Assembly: GCF_004366595.1 (NCBI RefSeq) | Contig: NZ_SORE01000017.1 | Coordinates: 62,001 to 126,000, forward strand | Direction: 5' to 3' | Length of the DNA: 64,000 nucleotides | Source of the DNA: Paraburkholderia rhizosphaerae | GTDB taxonomy: Bacteria; Pseudomonadota; Gammaproteobacteria; Burkholderiales; Burkholderiaceae | Part shown: piece by piece, positions 6,847-16,271 of the stretch | Numbering within the stretch: the stretch's first letter is position 1 | How the letters are laid out: every line of letters starts with the position of its first letter | Program-made: the position numbers and the translations under genes | The notes under the pieces: model-generated | Database searches by the model: none | What the model was told of the DNA's origin: nothing | What the model saw: the letters and a program-made list of their open reading frames with translations, nothing else

Positions 6847-7341
6847 TCAGGCCGCTTTTGCCTGCGGATTGCCGACCTTCTCTGCAAACTCGGTCAGCTT
6901 CTTGTCGGTGGCCTTTTCTTCTTCGAGCGTCTGCTTGAGCAGCGTGACGCCGTCGTCGAAGCCGAGCGCCTTGCCCAGTGCGCACAGCGTGCCGTATGCG
7001 GCGATCTCGTAGTGCTCCACCTTTTGCGCGGCGCCGATCAGACCCGCGTCGAGCACGGCTCCTTTCTCGATCTCTTCAATCAGTTCGTCGCCCTCTTCAA
7101 TCAGCCCTTCCATCGCGACGCATTTGATCCGCTTCAGCTTCAGGCCGGATTTTTCGACTACCTGATCGATTCGCTCGATCTGGCCGTGCGTTTCCTGCAG
7201 GTGACGCTGGAACGCCTGCGACAGCTGCTCGTTGGTGGCCGCGCGCGACAGTTTCGCGAGCGCCCGCGTCAGCTGCTTTTCAGCGCTGTAAATGTCGGAT
7301 AGCGAATGAACAAAAAGATCGTTGAGTGTTTTGCGGCTCAT
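6847..7341 (-). CDS. DUF892 (YciF-like) ferritin-like protein
   Basis: 164 aa. The start ATG at 7341 has GGAGAG upstream. The order [55 protein letters not shown] and [16 protein letters not shown] is the diagnostic four-helix YciE/YciF pattern, with Glu and His residues that form a di-iron-like site in the family. It is a cytoplasmic stress protein of unclear activity. The C-terminus is NPQAKAA. It is divergent from the alcohol dehydrogenase at 7629, with a 287-bp region between them that must carry both promoters. Confidence 0.85.
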   Translation of the reverse strand: MSRKTLNDLFVHSLSDIYSAEKQLTRALAKLSRAATNEQLSQAFQRHLQETHGQIERIDQVVEKSGLKLKRIKCVAMEGLIEEGDELIEEIEKGAVLDAGLIGAAQKVEHYEIAAYGTLCALGKALGFDDGVTLLKQTLEEEKATDKKLTEFAEKVGNPQAKAA

Positions 7342-7628
7342 GGGACTCTCCTTTGACAAGTGTCGATCAACCACGTCGAGTGGCCAGTGTCCATGCGCAA
7401 TGCACATGCCAAAAGCGGTTCGTGGTCCCAATGTGCGTACACGATTGCGCGCGCAACGACATATGCAGCGCCAGATCGGCGGCGCTCATACTGCACGCGT
7501 TACGCATGACACCCGCCGACCCGCCCGCCATCCGGAACGGAAGATGCTCGGACAAACGTGAGCGCGTCCGCTCGCGGCTCCGATCATCATGTTCCCGCGT
7601 TGACCAACCCCGCACCCTGGAGGCAAAT

Positions 7629-8798
7629 ATGAAGGCTCTCAGATGGCACGGCAAAAAAGACATCCGGTGCGATACCGCGCCGGACCCGATCATCGAGCAC
7701 CCGCGGGACGCGATCATCAAGGTCACGACCTGCGCGATCTGCGGCTCCGATCTGCATCTGTTCGACGGCTTCATGCCCGGCATGAAGCATGGCGACATCA
7801 TGGGCCACGAATTCATGGGCGAAGTGGTCGAGGTCGGCAAAGACAATGCCGCGCTAAAAGTCGGCGACCGGGTCGTCGTGCCGTTCACGATCATTTGCGG
7901 CGAGTGCGATCAGTGCAAGCGCGGAAATTTCTCCGTGTGTGAGCGCTCCAATCGCAGCAGCGAGGCGGCCAATAAACTATTCGGACACACGACAGCCGGC
8001 CTGTTCGGCTATACGCACCTGACGGGCGGCTATCCGGGCGGGCAGGCCGAGTACGTCCGGGTGCCGTATGCCGATAAAACCCACATCAGGATTCCGGATG
8101 GACTGACCGATGAACAGGTGCTGTTTCTCGGCGATATTTTTCCAACCGGATGGCAGGCAGCCGCGCAATGCGACATTGAACCGACCGACACCGTCGCGAT
8201 ATGGGGAGCCGGCCCGGTCGGACAGATGACGATTCGCAGCGCGGTATTACTAGGGGCGCGTCAGGTCGTCGCGATCGACTGCGTGCCCGAGCGTCTCGAG
8301 ATGGCGCGCGCGGGCGGCGCGACGACCATCGACTTTAAAAACGAAAGCGTGCTCGAGCGGCTGCGCGATCTGACCGCCGGCAAAGGACCTGAAAAGTGCA
8401 TCGACGCAGTCGGCATGGAATCGCATGCAACCCGCTCGCTAGACTCGATGTACGACCGCGCGAAACAGGCAGTCATGCTCGAAACCGACCGGCCGCATGT
8501 CTTGCGCGAGATGATTTACGTGTGCCGTCCGGCCGGCACACTATCGGTGCCGGGCGTTTATGGAGGCGTGATCGACAAACTGCCGATGGGCGCATCGATG
8601 AACAAGGGTTTGACCTGGCGCATGGGACAAACCCATGTGAACCGCTGGACCGATGACCTGCTGCGCCGCATTCAGGAAGGGCAGATCGATCCGTCGTTCG
8701 TTATTACGCATTCGGTGGCGCTCGCCAATGGACCGGAAATGTACAAGACGTTTCGCGACAAGGAGGACGGTTGCATCAAGGTCATATTGAAACCGTGA
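7629..8798 (+). CDS. Zinc-dependent alcohol dehydrogenase (formaldehyde dehydrogenase-like)
   Basis: A 389-aa MDR-type dehydrogenase. Catalytic zinc ligands are Cys38 (CAICGSDLH) and His60-Glu61 ([12 protein letters not shown]); structural zinc ligands are Cys90, 93, 96 and 104. The Rossmann motif GAGPVGQ is near residue 195. The start at 7629 has GGAGG directly upstream; the long upstream open frame lacks any such site. The sequence [19 protein letters not shown] is typical of the glutathione-independent formaldehyde or threonine dehydrogenase-like subgroup. It converges with the YdeP-type oxidoreductase at 8839. A paralogous dehydrogenase is at 48358-49566. Confidence 0.85.
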   Translation: MKALRWHGKKDIRCDTAPDPIIEHPRDAIIKVTTCAICGSDLHLFDGFMPGMKHGDIMGHEFMGEVVEVGKDNAALKVGDRVVVPFTIICGECDQCKRGNFSVCERSNRSSEAANKLFGHTTAGLFGYTHLTGGYPGGQAEYVRVPYADKTHIRIPDGLTDEQVLFLGDIFPTGWQAAAQCDIEPTDTVAIWGAGPVGQMTIRSAVLLGARQVVAIDCVPERLEMARAGGATTIDFKNESVLERLRDLTAGKGPEKCIDAVGMESHATRSLDSMYDRAKQAVMLETDRPHVLREMIYVCRPAGTLSVPGVYGGVIDKLPMGASMNKGLTWRMGQTHVNRWTDDLLRRIQEGQIDPSFVITHSVALANGPEMYKTFRDKEDGCIKVILKP

Positions 8799-8838
8799 AT
8801 GCCCGTCCGCGCCCGGCCGCGATCAATGCGCGATCCGG

Positions 8839-11151
8839 CTAACCGGCATGCGCAGCCATCGTTCTGATCACCCGTACCGGAATCGACTTCGCACCGGGCA
8901 CCTTGCTCTCTTTTGCGTGATGCCAAAGCGGCAATAACGGATTGCATTCCGGGTAATACCCGCCAATACAGCCTTGCGGCACATCGAACGGCACCACGGT
9001 CAGCCCAGCGACGCAACGCTCGACGTCGTCGCCCGCAATGGTCTGCAACGTGATGCGGTCGCCGTGTTCGAGCCCGTGCTTCGCCATATCGGACGGATTC
9101 ATCAGAATGACCATCCGGTTGCCCTTGATGCCGCGAAACCGGTCGTCATGGTTATAAATGGTCGTGTTGAACTGGCTGTCGCTGCGTAACGTCATCAGCC
9201 GCAGCGAGTCGGGCTCGCGCTCCGGCATGTCGGGGTCTTCGCCAATCGAGTCCGGCACCATGAATTCGGCCTTGCCGCTCTTCGTTTTCCACTGGCGCTC
9301 GCGCGCAGGCAGTGGCCGCGGAAATCCGCCGGGCGTCCACATACGCCGCTCGATATCGTGAAACATCTCGGGCCACGTCGTTGCCATTTCGCTGCGCACG
9401 CGTGCGTAATCGTTGCGCCACGCATCCCAATCGACGCTCGAGCGTTCCGCGAGCGTCGCCTTCGCGATACCCGCGATGATAAATGGCTCGGAACGTATCG
9501 TTTGCGCGGCCGGCTCGGCGACGCCGCGCGATCCGTGAAAACATGCGGTGCTGTCTTCCATCGATACGGCCTGCACACCGCTCGCCTGCCTGTCGATCTC
9601 GATGCGCGACAGGCATGGCAGTACAAAAGACGTTTTCCCATGCACCAGATGGCTGCGATTGAGCTTGGTCGCAATATTGACCGTGAGGTCGAGGTGCGCC
9701 CAGGCCGGCTCGGTGCGCAGCCGGTCCGGCACCGAGCGGACCAGATTGCCGCCCAGATTGACGACCGCCTTCACCTTGCCGTCCAGCATCGCTTCGAACG
9801 CCTCGACGATATTCATGCCCTTGTCGCGTGGCGGCTCGAACGAAAACTGTCTGGCCAGCTGGTCGAGCGGCGCGAGTTCCGGTTTTTCGGTGATGCCGAC
9901 CGTGCGCTGCCCCTGCACGTTCGAGTGCCCGCGCACCGGCGACGGACCCGCGCCCGGCTTGCCGACATTGCCGCGCAGCATTAACAGATTGCACAACATG
10001 CGTACGTTCTGCACGCCCATCCGGTGCTGCGTCAGCCCCATCCCATAGTGGGCGATCACCGCATTCGCCTTCATATACTCGCGTGCGGCCGCTTCGATTG
10101 CATCGCGTTCGAGTCCGCTCACCCGCACAATGTCGTCCCAGTTCGCGTCGCGCACGTATTGCGCGAACGTGTCGTAACCGTTCGTATGGTCGCGGATGAA
10201 ATCCACGTCGATCACTGGCGGTTCGCCTGCGCTGACCGCGCGGTCATCCGCATCGATGACAACCTTGCACATGCCGAGGATGGCCGCCGTATCGCCACCG
10301 GTCTTCACCTGGTGATATTGCGTGCTGATCTGCGTATCGCCCGGTCTCAGCATGTCCGCCGGCGACTGCGGATTCGCGAAATCCAGCAGACCGGGCTCGC
10401 GCAGCGGATTGAACGTGATGATCGGCACGCCGCGCTTGCGCGCATCCTGCAACTGATGCAGCATGCGCGGGCTATTCGTGCCGACGTTCTGGCCAAAGAA
10501 GAACATCAGATCGGTCTTCTCGAAATCGTCAAGCGTGATCGTGCCGACGCCGACGCCAATCGCTTCCTTGAGCCCGACGCTACTGCTTTCGTGACACATG
10601 TTCGAACTGTCCGGCAGATTGTTCGTGCCATACATCCGCGCGAACAGCTGCAGCATGTATGACGTCTCGAGCGATGCACGGCCGGACGTATAGAACACCA
10701 CGCTGTTCGGGTTCATCCTGCGAAGCTCGGCGCCGATTGCGTCGAAAGCCTGCTGCCAGGAAACGGGCACATACCGGTCGGTCGCCGTGTCATAGCGCAA
10801 CGGCTCGGTGAGCCTGCCTGCTTCCTCGAGATCATGGTCATGCCACGTCAACAACTCGCGAACCGGGTGCACGCGAAAGAATTCCGGCGTCACGCGTTTG
10901 GCGGTGATATCCCACGCGGTGGCTTTCGCACCGCTCTCACAGAACTCGAAGGGATGCGGCGACGCGGGCTTCGCCCATGAGCAGCTGACGCACATGAAGC
11001 CATCGGGCTTGTTCTGATGTATCAGCACCCGGCTGTCCGTCAACGGCGCTTTCTCCTGCAACAGGATTTTCGCCACCGCCTTGACGGAACCCCATCCACC
11101 CGACGCGTACGGATACGCGCTGCTCTTTCTGCCGTTACCCATGATTGTCAC
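8839..11151 (-). CDS. FdhF/YdeP family molybdopterin oxidoreductase
   Basis: A 770-aa molybdopterin-dependent enzyme of the YdeP subgroup of formate dehydrogenase-like proteins. It has CVSCSWAKP near residue 55 in place of a normal 4Fe-4S cysteine cluster, then SGRASLETSYMLQLFARMYGTNN, DLMFFFGQNVGTNSPRM, GMGLTQHRMGVQNVRM and a C-terminal molybdopterin-binding domain (RSDSQFNTTIYNHDDRFRG). No Tat or Sec signal is visible, so it is cytoplasmic. In E. coli the family has been linked to acid resistance; the substrate is not known. It is the third gene of a possible minus-strand operon with the hybrid kinase (14134) and the CinA-like gene (11716). Confidence 0.85.
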   Translation of the reverse strand: MTIMGNGRKSSAYPYASGGWGSVKAVAKILLQEKAPLTDSRVLIHQNKPDGFMCVSCSWAKPASPHPFEFCESGAKATAWDITAKRVTPEFFRVHPVRELLTWHDHDLEEAGRLTEPLRYDTATDRYVPVSWQQAFDAIGAELRRMNPNSVVFYTSGRASLETSYMLQLFARMYGTNNLPDSSNMCHESSSVGLKEAIGVGVGTITLDDFEKTDLMFFFGQNVGTNSPRMLHQLQDARKRGVPIITFNPLREPGLLDFANPQSPADMLRPGDTQISTQYHQVKTGGDTAAILGMCKVVIDADDRAVSAGEPPVIDVDFIRDHTNGYDTFAQYVRDANWDDIVRVSGLERDAIEAAAREYMKANAVIAHYGMGLTQHRMGVQNVRMLCNLLMLRGNVGKPGAGPSPVRGHSNVQGQRTVGITEKPELAPLDQLARQFSFEPPRDKGMNIVEAFEAMLDGKVKAVVNLGGNLVRSVPDRLRTEPAWAHLDLTVNIATKLNRSHLVHGKTSFVLPCLSRIEIDRQASGVQAVSMEDSTACFHGSRGVAEPAAQTIRSEPFIIAGIAKATLAERSSVDWDAWRNDYARVRSEMATTWPEMFHDIERRMWTPGGFPRPLPARERQWKTKSGKAEFMVPDSIGEDPDMPEREPDSLRLMTLRSDSQFNTTIYNHDDRFRGIKGNRMVILMNPSDMAKHGLEHGDRITLQTIAGDDVERCVAGLTVVPFDVPQGCIGGYYPECNPLLPLWHHAKESKVPGAKSIPVRVIRTMAAHAG

Positions 11152-11188
11152 CCGTGCCGAAGTATCACGTTGTGAGGTTCAGCAAACG

Positions 11189-11716
11189 CTATTCCTCAGG
11201 CATCGCTGGCGCCAAGCGATCCGCGGATTGCGCGGCATTGAAGTAATGTTCGACTCGGGTCAACACGTAATGCGCGGCAAGGCGCCGGATTTCGTTTCTG
11301 CTTCCGCTAAATCGCCTTGTTTCGCTAAACGTGCGCAGGCCACCATTGCGCAGCCGGTACGACCACGCAAAGCATTGCGTACCCTCAGGCGGGCCCGACG
11401 GCGTGCTATCCGCTACACCGGTATTGGAGATCGCGACAGTTGCGCAGCAGCCTGGCTGCTGCAGCGCGCCCTCGGCCATTTCGCGAGCGACGGGCTCGCT
11501 CGTCAAGCCGAACTGTTCCATGGTCGTCGGCTGAACACCGAGAAAGCCGGCCTTGCCTGAAGGCGAATACGTGACGAAGCCGACGTCCAGGCACGCACCG
11601 CTTCCCGGCATCTCGGCGAGGCTCGATGCGATCAGGCCCGCAGTGCACGATTCGGCGGTCGCCAATTTAAGACCGCGAGCACTCAGAAACGCGATCACCT
11701 GCCTCGCTACGTTCAT
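11189..11716 (-). CDS. CinA C-terminal-domain amidohydrolase (PncC-like)
   Basis: A 175-aa stand-alone CinA C-terminal domain, the nicotinamide-nucleotide amidase family that deamidates NMN to nicotinate mononucleotide in NAD recycling. It has LATAESCTAGLIASSLAE near residues 18-35, SGKAGFLGV, then VAISNTGVADSTPSG near 100 where the family has a TGIAGPGG loop. That loop is divergent here, so activity is not certain. The C-terminus is longer than usual by about 10 residues (QSADRLAPAMPEE). It lies 37 bp upstream of the YdeP-type gene on the same strand. Confidence 0.75.
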   Translation of the reverse strand: MNVARQVIAFLSARGLKLATAESCTAGLIASSLAEMPGSGACLDVGFVTYSPSGKAGFLGVQPTTMEQFGLTSEPVAREMAEGALQQPGCCATVAISNTGVADSTPSGPPEGTQCFAWSYRLRNGGLRTFSETRRFSGSRNEIRRLAAHYVLTRVEHYFNAAQSADRLAPAMPEE

Positions 11717-11785
11717 TTCCGTTACCTCAACGGCGCTTGATCTGATGGGCCGGTGCGCAAGCGGCGTGCCGCGACGACAGCGGCA

Positions 11786-14134
11786 TCAATCGTCAAAGCC
11801 GCGTAGCACGGCATTGAGTTCCTCGATCGTAAAGGGCTTGCGCAACGCGGCCCAGCGGAATGGCAGTGCCGGCAGCATCGGCATCTCATAGCCGGAGGTA
11901 AAGATCACGCATATCGATGGCCGTTGCGCGGCGGCTTCTCTCGCGAGCGCAATGCCATCGATACCCGGCATCTTCAGATCGGTGAGCAACACGTCGAATG
12001 GCGCTTCGCCCAGCCAGTCGATCGCTTCGTGCGGCGATGTGGTTCGTTTCCGTTGGTGGCCCAACAGACCGAGCTGCTCGTCGATCGCTTCTGCGAGGTT
12101 CGCGTCGTCGTCGACGAGCAGGATACGCAACGGCTCCGCGTCGACCGGCCTCGCTGTCGCAGGCAGCGCTTGCGCCCGTGCGGCGTCCTCGCCGTCGAGG
12201 ATCTGCCGGATCTTGGCCGCAAGCTGGTCGCGGCTGTAGGGTTTGCTGAGCAATTGCACGCCCGGGTCGAGCCGGCCACCATGGACGATTGCGTTTTGTG
12301 TATAGCCGGACGTGAACAGCACTTTCAGTTGCGGCAGCAGATGCCTCGCCTGGGCAGCCATTTCCGTGCTGCGCACCGGCCCGGGCATCACGACGTCGGA
12401 GAACAGCAGATGCACCTCGATGCCGCTGCGCAGCACCGTCAACGCCTGCTGTGCGTCATCCGCCTTCAGCACGCGATAGCCGAGGCCCGACAGCGTATCG
12501 ATCGCGGTCGACTGCACTTTCAGATCGTCTTCGACCACCAGGATGGTTTCGCTTCCACCCTTCACAGCCGCCCGCACGCGCGGCGGCGGTTCGACTGCCG
12601 GATTGGTCGAGCGCGGCAGATACACCTTGACGGTCGTGCCGTGATCGGGCTCGCTGTAAATCTTGATGTGTCCACCGCTTTGCTTGACGAACCCATACGC
12701 GGTGCTGAGCCCGAGCCCGGTACCCAGCCCTTCTGGCTTGGTGGTGAAAAATGGATCGAAGGCCCGCTCGATCACATGTTGCGGCATGCCGGTGCCCGTG
12801 TCCGTCACCGATAACTGCACATACTGGCCGGCCGTCACGTCCGGCACCGCCGCGACGTATTCGTCGTCGAGCATTGCGTTCGATAGTTCCATCGTCAGCT
12901 TGCCGCCCTGCGGCATCGCGTCCCGCGCATTGATCGCAAGATTGAGGATCACATTCTCGAGCTGATGAACATCGACGAGCGTATTCCATAGCCCGCCGGC
13001 GACCACTGTCTCGACGTCGATCGTTTCGTCGAGCGCGCGGCGCAACAGATCGTCCATGCCGCGCAACACTGCGGCGAGGTTCACGACCACCGGCTGCAAC
13101 GGCTGCTGGCGGCCGAACGCGAGCAGTTGCGATGCGAGCTTTGAGCCGCGCTCGACCGCGTCGATGGCCTTGGAAACCCGGTCGCGGGTCCAGGCGTCGC
13201 GACGATGACGGCTGTCCAGCAACTCGAGATTGCCGCGCAGCACCTGCAGCACATTGTTGAAGTCGTGCGCGACGCCGCCCGTCAGCTTGCCGACCGCTTC
13301 CATCTTCTGCGCCTGGAAAAGCGCAGTACGGGTTTGCTCGAGCACGCGGCTCGCCTCCATGCGCTCGGTAATGTCGCGCGTAATCTTCGCGAAGCCGGCG
13401 AGTTCGCCCGCTTCGTCGCGAATCGCGTCGATGATTACATGCGCCCAGAAGCGCCGGCCATCCTTGCGCACCCGCCAGCCTTCCGCTTCGAAGCGGCCTT
13501 CGGCGGCGGCGACCGACAGACCGCGCTGCGGCAATCCGCTCGCCGCGTCTTCACGTGTGTAAAAACGGGAGAAATGCGAGCCAATAATTTCCTCGGCGCT
13601 GTATCCCTTGATCCGGCGCGCTCCAGCATTCCAGTTTGTGACGATGCCGTCGGGCGACAACATGAAGACCGCGTAATCGGTGACGCCATTCACGAGCATG
13701 CGGAAGCGCTGTTCGCTTTCGACGACGGCCTCGTGCGCCCTTTTCTTGTCAGTCATGTCGCGCACGATCTTGCCAAAACCAAGCAGGTGGCCTTCACCGT
13801 CCCTTAGCGCGGTGATCACCACGTTCGCCCAGAAACGCGAGCCGTCCTTGCGGATGCGCCAGCCCTCGGACTCCGAACGCCCGGTGCGCTGCGCCAGTTC
13901 GAGTGCAGCGTCGCCGCTGCGCTTTTCGCGGTCTTCAGGCGTATGGAAAATCTGGAAAGACCGGCCTATCACTTCTTCGCGGCGAAAGCCATGGATATGC
14001 TCGGCACCCGTGTTCCATGTTTCGATCATGCCGTCGGGCGACAACCCGATCACGGCGTAGTCGGCGACTGAATTCACCCATCGCCGGCACCAGTCGTCAG
14101 GTATTGAGAAGTCGCTTTTCCCATCGCCTGCCAT
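11786..14134 (-). CDS. Hybrid histidine kinase, PAS-PAS-HisKA-HATPase-REC-REC
   Basis: 782 aa, cytoplasmic, with no membrane segment. Two PAS domains (about 15-130 and 140-255) contain the DGMIETWNTGAEHIHGF and DGIVTNWNAGARRIKGY repeats. The HisKA phospho-site is GGVAHDFNN near residue 290, and the HATPase domain has GTGLGLSTAYGFVKQSGG near 475. Receiver 1 (about 525-645) has LLFSDVVMPG and receiver 2 (about 662-778) has LLTDLKMPG; both keep the acidic pair, the acceptor Asp and the C-terminal Lys. Two receivers in series imply a branched or modulated phospho-output. No DNA-binding partner lies beside it. It is divergent from the small gene at 14369. Confidence 0.9.
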   Translation of the reverse strand: MAGDGKSDFSIPDDWCRRWVNSVADYAVIGLSPDGMIETWNTGAEHIHGFRREEVIGRSFQIFHTPEDREKRSGDAALELAQRTGRSESEGWRIRKDGSRFWANVVITALRDGEGHLLGFGKIVRDMTDKKRAHEAVVESEQRFRMLVNGVTDYAVFMLSPDGIVTNWNAGARRIKGYSAEEIIGSHFSRFYTREDAASGLPQRGLSVAAAEGRFEAEGWRVRKDGRRFWAHVIIDAIRDEAGELAGFAKITRDITERMEASRVLEQTRTALFQAQKMEAVGKLTGGVAHDFNNVLQVLRGNLELLDSRHRRDAWTRDRVSKAIDAVERGSKLASQLLAFGRQQPLQPVVVNLAAVLRGMDDLLRRALDETIDVETVVAGGLWNTLVDVHQLENVILNLAINARDAMPQGGKLTMELSNAMLDDEYVAAVPDVTAGQYVQLSVTDTGTGMPQHVIERAFDPFFTTKPEGLGTGLGLSTAYGFVKQSGGHIKIYSEPDHGTTVKVYLPRSTNPAVEPPPRVRAAVKGGSETILVVEDDLKVQSTAIDTLSGLGYRVLKADDAQQALTVLRSGIEVHLLFSDVVMPGPVRSTEMAAQARHLLPQLKVLFTSGYTQNAIVHGGRLDPGVQLLSKPYSRDQLAAKIRQILDGEDAARAQALPATARPVDAEPLRILLVDDDANLAEAIDEQLGLLGHQRKRTTSPHEAIDWLGEAPFDVLLTDLKMPGIDGIALAREAAAQRPSICVIFTSGYEMPMLPALPFRWAALRKPFTIEELNAVLRGFDD

Positions 14135-14310
14135 CGCCTGTCCCCACTTCTCGATAAGGTTTTCGCGTGATTGCGTACGGTGCCGTATCGGCTGCTGTTA
14201 GCACACTGCGTGCCCGACGCCGCCACGCCGTCCGACGGGCCGACAAGCCAACAAGCGAGCGGATACGACGAGCCGGTCTTTATCGATGGCCACGATGCAG
14301 ATTGCATCAC

Positions 14311-14326
14311 TGGCACAGCGCATGCA
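14311..14326 (+). promoter_or_regulatory. Candidate sigma-54 promoter
   Basis: TGGCACAGCGCATGCA has the GG-N10-GC spacing of a -24/-12 element and matches TGGCAC-N5-TTGCA except for one base of the downstream half. It lies about 43 bp before the ATG at 14369, a plausible distance for a transcription start and the GGAGGAG ribosome site. This is a single match by eye, so it could be chance. Confidence 0.35.
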
Positions 14327-14368
14327 TAGACCGCGTCAGCGCAGATGCCTTTCGAACGGAGGAGTGCC

Positions 14369-14629
14369 ATGCGTCAGTCCTGCAAACCATACCGCGGCTA
14401 TGTGATCGAAGTGCAAATCGAGAGCGTGGCCCGACATGCGGTCTCGTTCAGCGGCATGCAACGTCGCTACGCCGTCTCGTGGTCGATTTATCCGGACGAT
14501 GACGCGGTCGCCGCCGTCGCCAGTTTCCCAGAGAGCGTCGACTTTATTTCGGAGGACGGCGCGTTCCGCTACGGTGAAAAACGGGCACAAGCGTTTATCG
14601 ATTGCACACTAGCGTGCGAGTCGAAATAG
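14369..14629 (+). CDS. Small hypothetical protein, 86 aa
   Basis: Not recognised. The start at 14369 has GGAGGAG seven bases upstream; an earlier in-frame ATG at 14345 does not. The sequence alternates beta-type stretches (YRGYVIEVQIESVARHAVSF, YAVSWSIYP) with an acidic helix (SVDFISEDGAFRYGEKRAQAFID), as in many short uncharacterised Burkholderia proteins. It is soluble with two cysteines (residues 5 and about 82). It is divergent from the hybrid kinase, and a sigma-54-like element precedes it. Confidence 0.6.
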   Translation: MRQSCKPYRGYVIEVQIESVARHAVSFSGMQRRYAVSWSIYPDDDAVAAVASFPESVDFISEDGAFRYGEKRAQAFIDCTLACESK

Positions 14630-14895
14630 CGCGGCGCGGTGCGGCACCGGCGTTTTCCCGTACCCGTGCAGGTTAGCTGTACATAAATACGTAAGGCTTA
14701 CAAACGCCGCGCGTCAAACAGGGGCCGTTACCCCGGCGTGATCGTTCGACGCCGATAGGTGCGGAACTTGCGCGGCACGCAGACACACCGGTGAGTTGTC
14801 AAAGAGGCGGTTACGAGATCCGGGCTTCACCAGCGAAGTATCAGCGGAGTCATCAGCGCACCACCAACGCATCACTAACGACACGGAGCAGCAAC

Positions 14896-15186
14896 ATGGA
14901 AACCACGAAGCTTGAAGGCACCCTTCGCGAGGCGGCGGGAAACGTTAAGGATACCTTGGGTGACCTGACCGGCGACGTCGGCATGCAGGTTTCGGGCAAG
15001 GCGAAAGCGTTGTGCGGCAGCGCGCAGCAGGCCTGCGCCGACGCGGCCACGCTCGCCCGCGATTCGGTTGTCGACAGACCGCTCACGACGCTAGCGGTAG
15101 TCGCGACAACCGGCTTCCTGCTGGGGATCTTGTGGAAGTCGAACCGGGCCGACGCAGCAAACGGCGGCGGCATGCGGCGCCGCTAG
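14896..15186 (+). CDS. CsbD-like / DUF883 (YqjD-ElaB-like) protein
   Basis: 96 aa. The N-terminal half (KLEGTLREAAGNVKDTLGDL) resembles CsbD stress proteins. The C-terminal half (DRPLTTLAVVATTGFLLGIL) is the single membrane anchor of YqjD/ElaB (DUF883) proteins, which in E. coli bind ribosomes at the inner membrane in stationary phase. The start ATG at 14896 fits the domain boundary, although the ribosome site (ACGGAGCA) is modest. It is the first of three genes arranged like yqjD-yqjE-yqjK. Confidence 0.75.
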   Translation: METTKLEGTLREAAGNVKDTLGDLTGDVGMQVSGKAKALCGSAQQACADAATLARDSVVDRPLTTLAVVATTGFLLGILWKSNRADAANGGGMRRR

Positions 15187-15240
15187 CCGCCCCGTACGCG
15201 CGGCGCGGTCTGGCGTGAATGGCAATAATGGAGCATCGCG

Positions 15241-15615
15241 ATGTCGATCCACTCGAAAGTGACGCAATGGGGTAACGTGAGCCGCTTTTGCGTCGAGCGC
15301 CTCGCCGATTACAGCGAACTGCTGTCGATCGAAATCGCGCACATGCGTACGCAGCTCGTGCGCGACGTCATCGCGCTGGTGGCGCTCGCGGTAGCGGGGC
15401 TTTTCACGCTGTCATTCGTGTGCATCGCGATCATTGCAAGCTTCTGGGCGACGCCCTGGTTCATTCCAGTCGTATGGGCGGTCGCCGGGGGCTGGCTGAT
15501 CCTGTCGATCGTGGCGCTGCTCGTGCTGCGCATGCAGCGGCCTGTCTGGTCGCTCGACTTGCTGCGCGGCGAAATCCACCAGGATCTGACTACCGTTAAA
15601 GAGGCGCTCAAATGA
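15241..15615 (+). CDS. YqjE-like phage holin family membrane protein
   Basis: 124 aa. Two membrane helices (about residues 46-70 and 76-98) are separated by a very short turn, with an N-terminal amphipathic helix (YSELLSIEIAHMRTQLVRD) and a polar tail with LDLLRGEIHQDLTTVKEAL. This is the PF07332 YqjE pattern. It follows the DUF883 gene by 54 bp, and its stop overlaps the next start (ATGA at 15612). A membrane stress role is inferred from the family; despite the family name no phage genes are nearby. Confidence 0.8.
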   Translation: MSIHSKVTQWGNVSRFCVERLADYSELLSIEIAHMRTQLVRDVIALVALAVAGLFTLSFVCIAIIASFWATPWFIPVVWAVAGGWLILSIVALLVLRMQRPVWSLDLLRGEIHQDLTTVKEALK

Positions 15616-15908
15616 CCTCCGCACCCGCCGACGCCACGCGCACGGCGCTACTCGCGAAAATGGCGGCTTCGCGTAGCGCGCTGCTCGAAGCGCGCAACGC
15701 CGCCATGCTGACCGATGCGCGCCGCAAATCGTCGTTCTCGCCAGCTAACCTGTCCGCACTGGCGGCGAGCGCGCCCCATGTGACGCTGCTCGCCGCTATC
15801 CTCGCGGGCGCGCTGATACTTGGACCACGCCGCATCGCGGCGGTGGTCGTGCGCAACGGACTGACTGCATGGATTGCACGGACCGTCCGGCGGCTTGCGG
15901 GCCGTTAG
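15612..15908 (+). CDS. Small membrane protein in the YqjK position
   Basis: 98 aa, with one likely membrane helix (about residues 57-80, HVTLLAAILAGALILGPRRI) and a basic amphipathic C-terminus (AWIARTVRRLAGR). The N-terminus is Ala-rich and helical (TALLAKMAASRSALLEARNAAML). Its start overlaps the stop of the YqjE-like gene by four bases, so it is coupled. Position and size match yqjK of the yqjDEK operon, but sequence similarity cannot be judged by eye. Confidence 0.65.
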   Translation: MTSAPADATRTALLAKMAASRSALLEARNAAMLTDARRKSSFSPANLSALAASAPHVTLLAAILAGALILGPRRIAAVVVRNGLTAWIARTVRRLAGR

Positions 15909-15929
15909 CCCGGGGCGCCCCGCGTGCGC

Positions 15930-16133
15930 TCATATCGGCCGGATGTTGGACGCCTGCTTGCCCTTCGGCCCCTGCTTGATGTCGAACTCGACCCGCTGTC
16001 CGTCCTGTAGCGATTTGAAGCCCGCCGCCTGCACTTCCGAGAAGTGCGCGAACAGGTCATCGCCGCCGTCATCCGGCGTGATAAAGCCAAACCCTTTCGC
16101 GTCGTTGAACCACTTCACCGTTCCGGTCGCCAT
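15930..16133 (-). CDS. cspA: Cold shock protein, CspA family
   Basis: A 67-aa single OB-fold RNA chaperone. It has [20 protein letters not shown] with RNP1 (KGFGFI), LFAHFSEVQ with the RNP2 element, and [18 protein letters not shown] at the end, all typical of CspA-type proteins that melt RNA secondary structure. The ATG at 16133 begins the conserved [10 protein letters not shown]. It converges with the YqjDEK-like trio, with only 21 bp between stops, and diverges from the response regulator at 16272. Cold-shock leader regulation is possible but its 138-bp upstream region was not resolved. Confidence 0.95.
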   Translation of the reverse strand: MATGTVKWFNDAKGFGFITPDDGGDDLFAHFSEVQAAGFKSLQDGQRVEFDIKQGPKGKQASNIRPI

Positions 16134-16271
16134 TAAAGCCTCCTTCTTCCAGGTGCGTCCATCAAGGGATTCGCAAAACTCGTGCCGAGCAACGTCTGCG
16201 TGCGTAGCGAAATTGGACGCAGACGGGAATGGCCAATGCTGACAGATAGCTATCTCACACGGAAGGGCAGA

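Noticed and set aside
7326-7628. N-terminal extension of the alcohol dehydrogenase
   Set aside because: The extra residues are Arg-rich with no ribosome site, whereas GGAGG precedes the ATG at 7629.
15911-15922. Perfect 12-bp palindrome CGGGGCGCCCCG between convergent genes
   Set aside because: The zero-base loop makes a hairpin unlikely as drawn, so it is not called a terminator.
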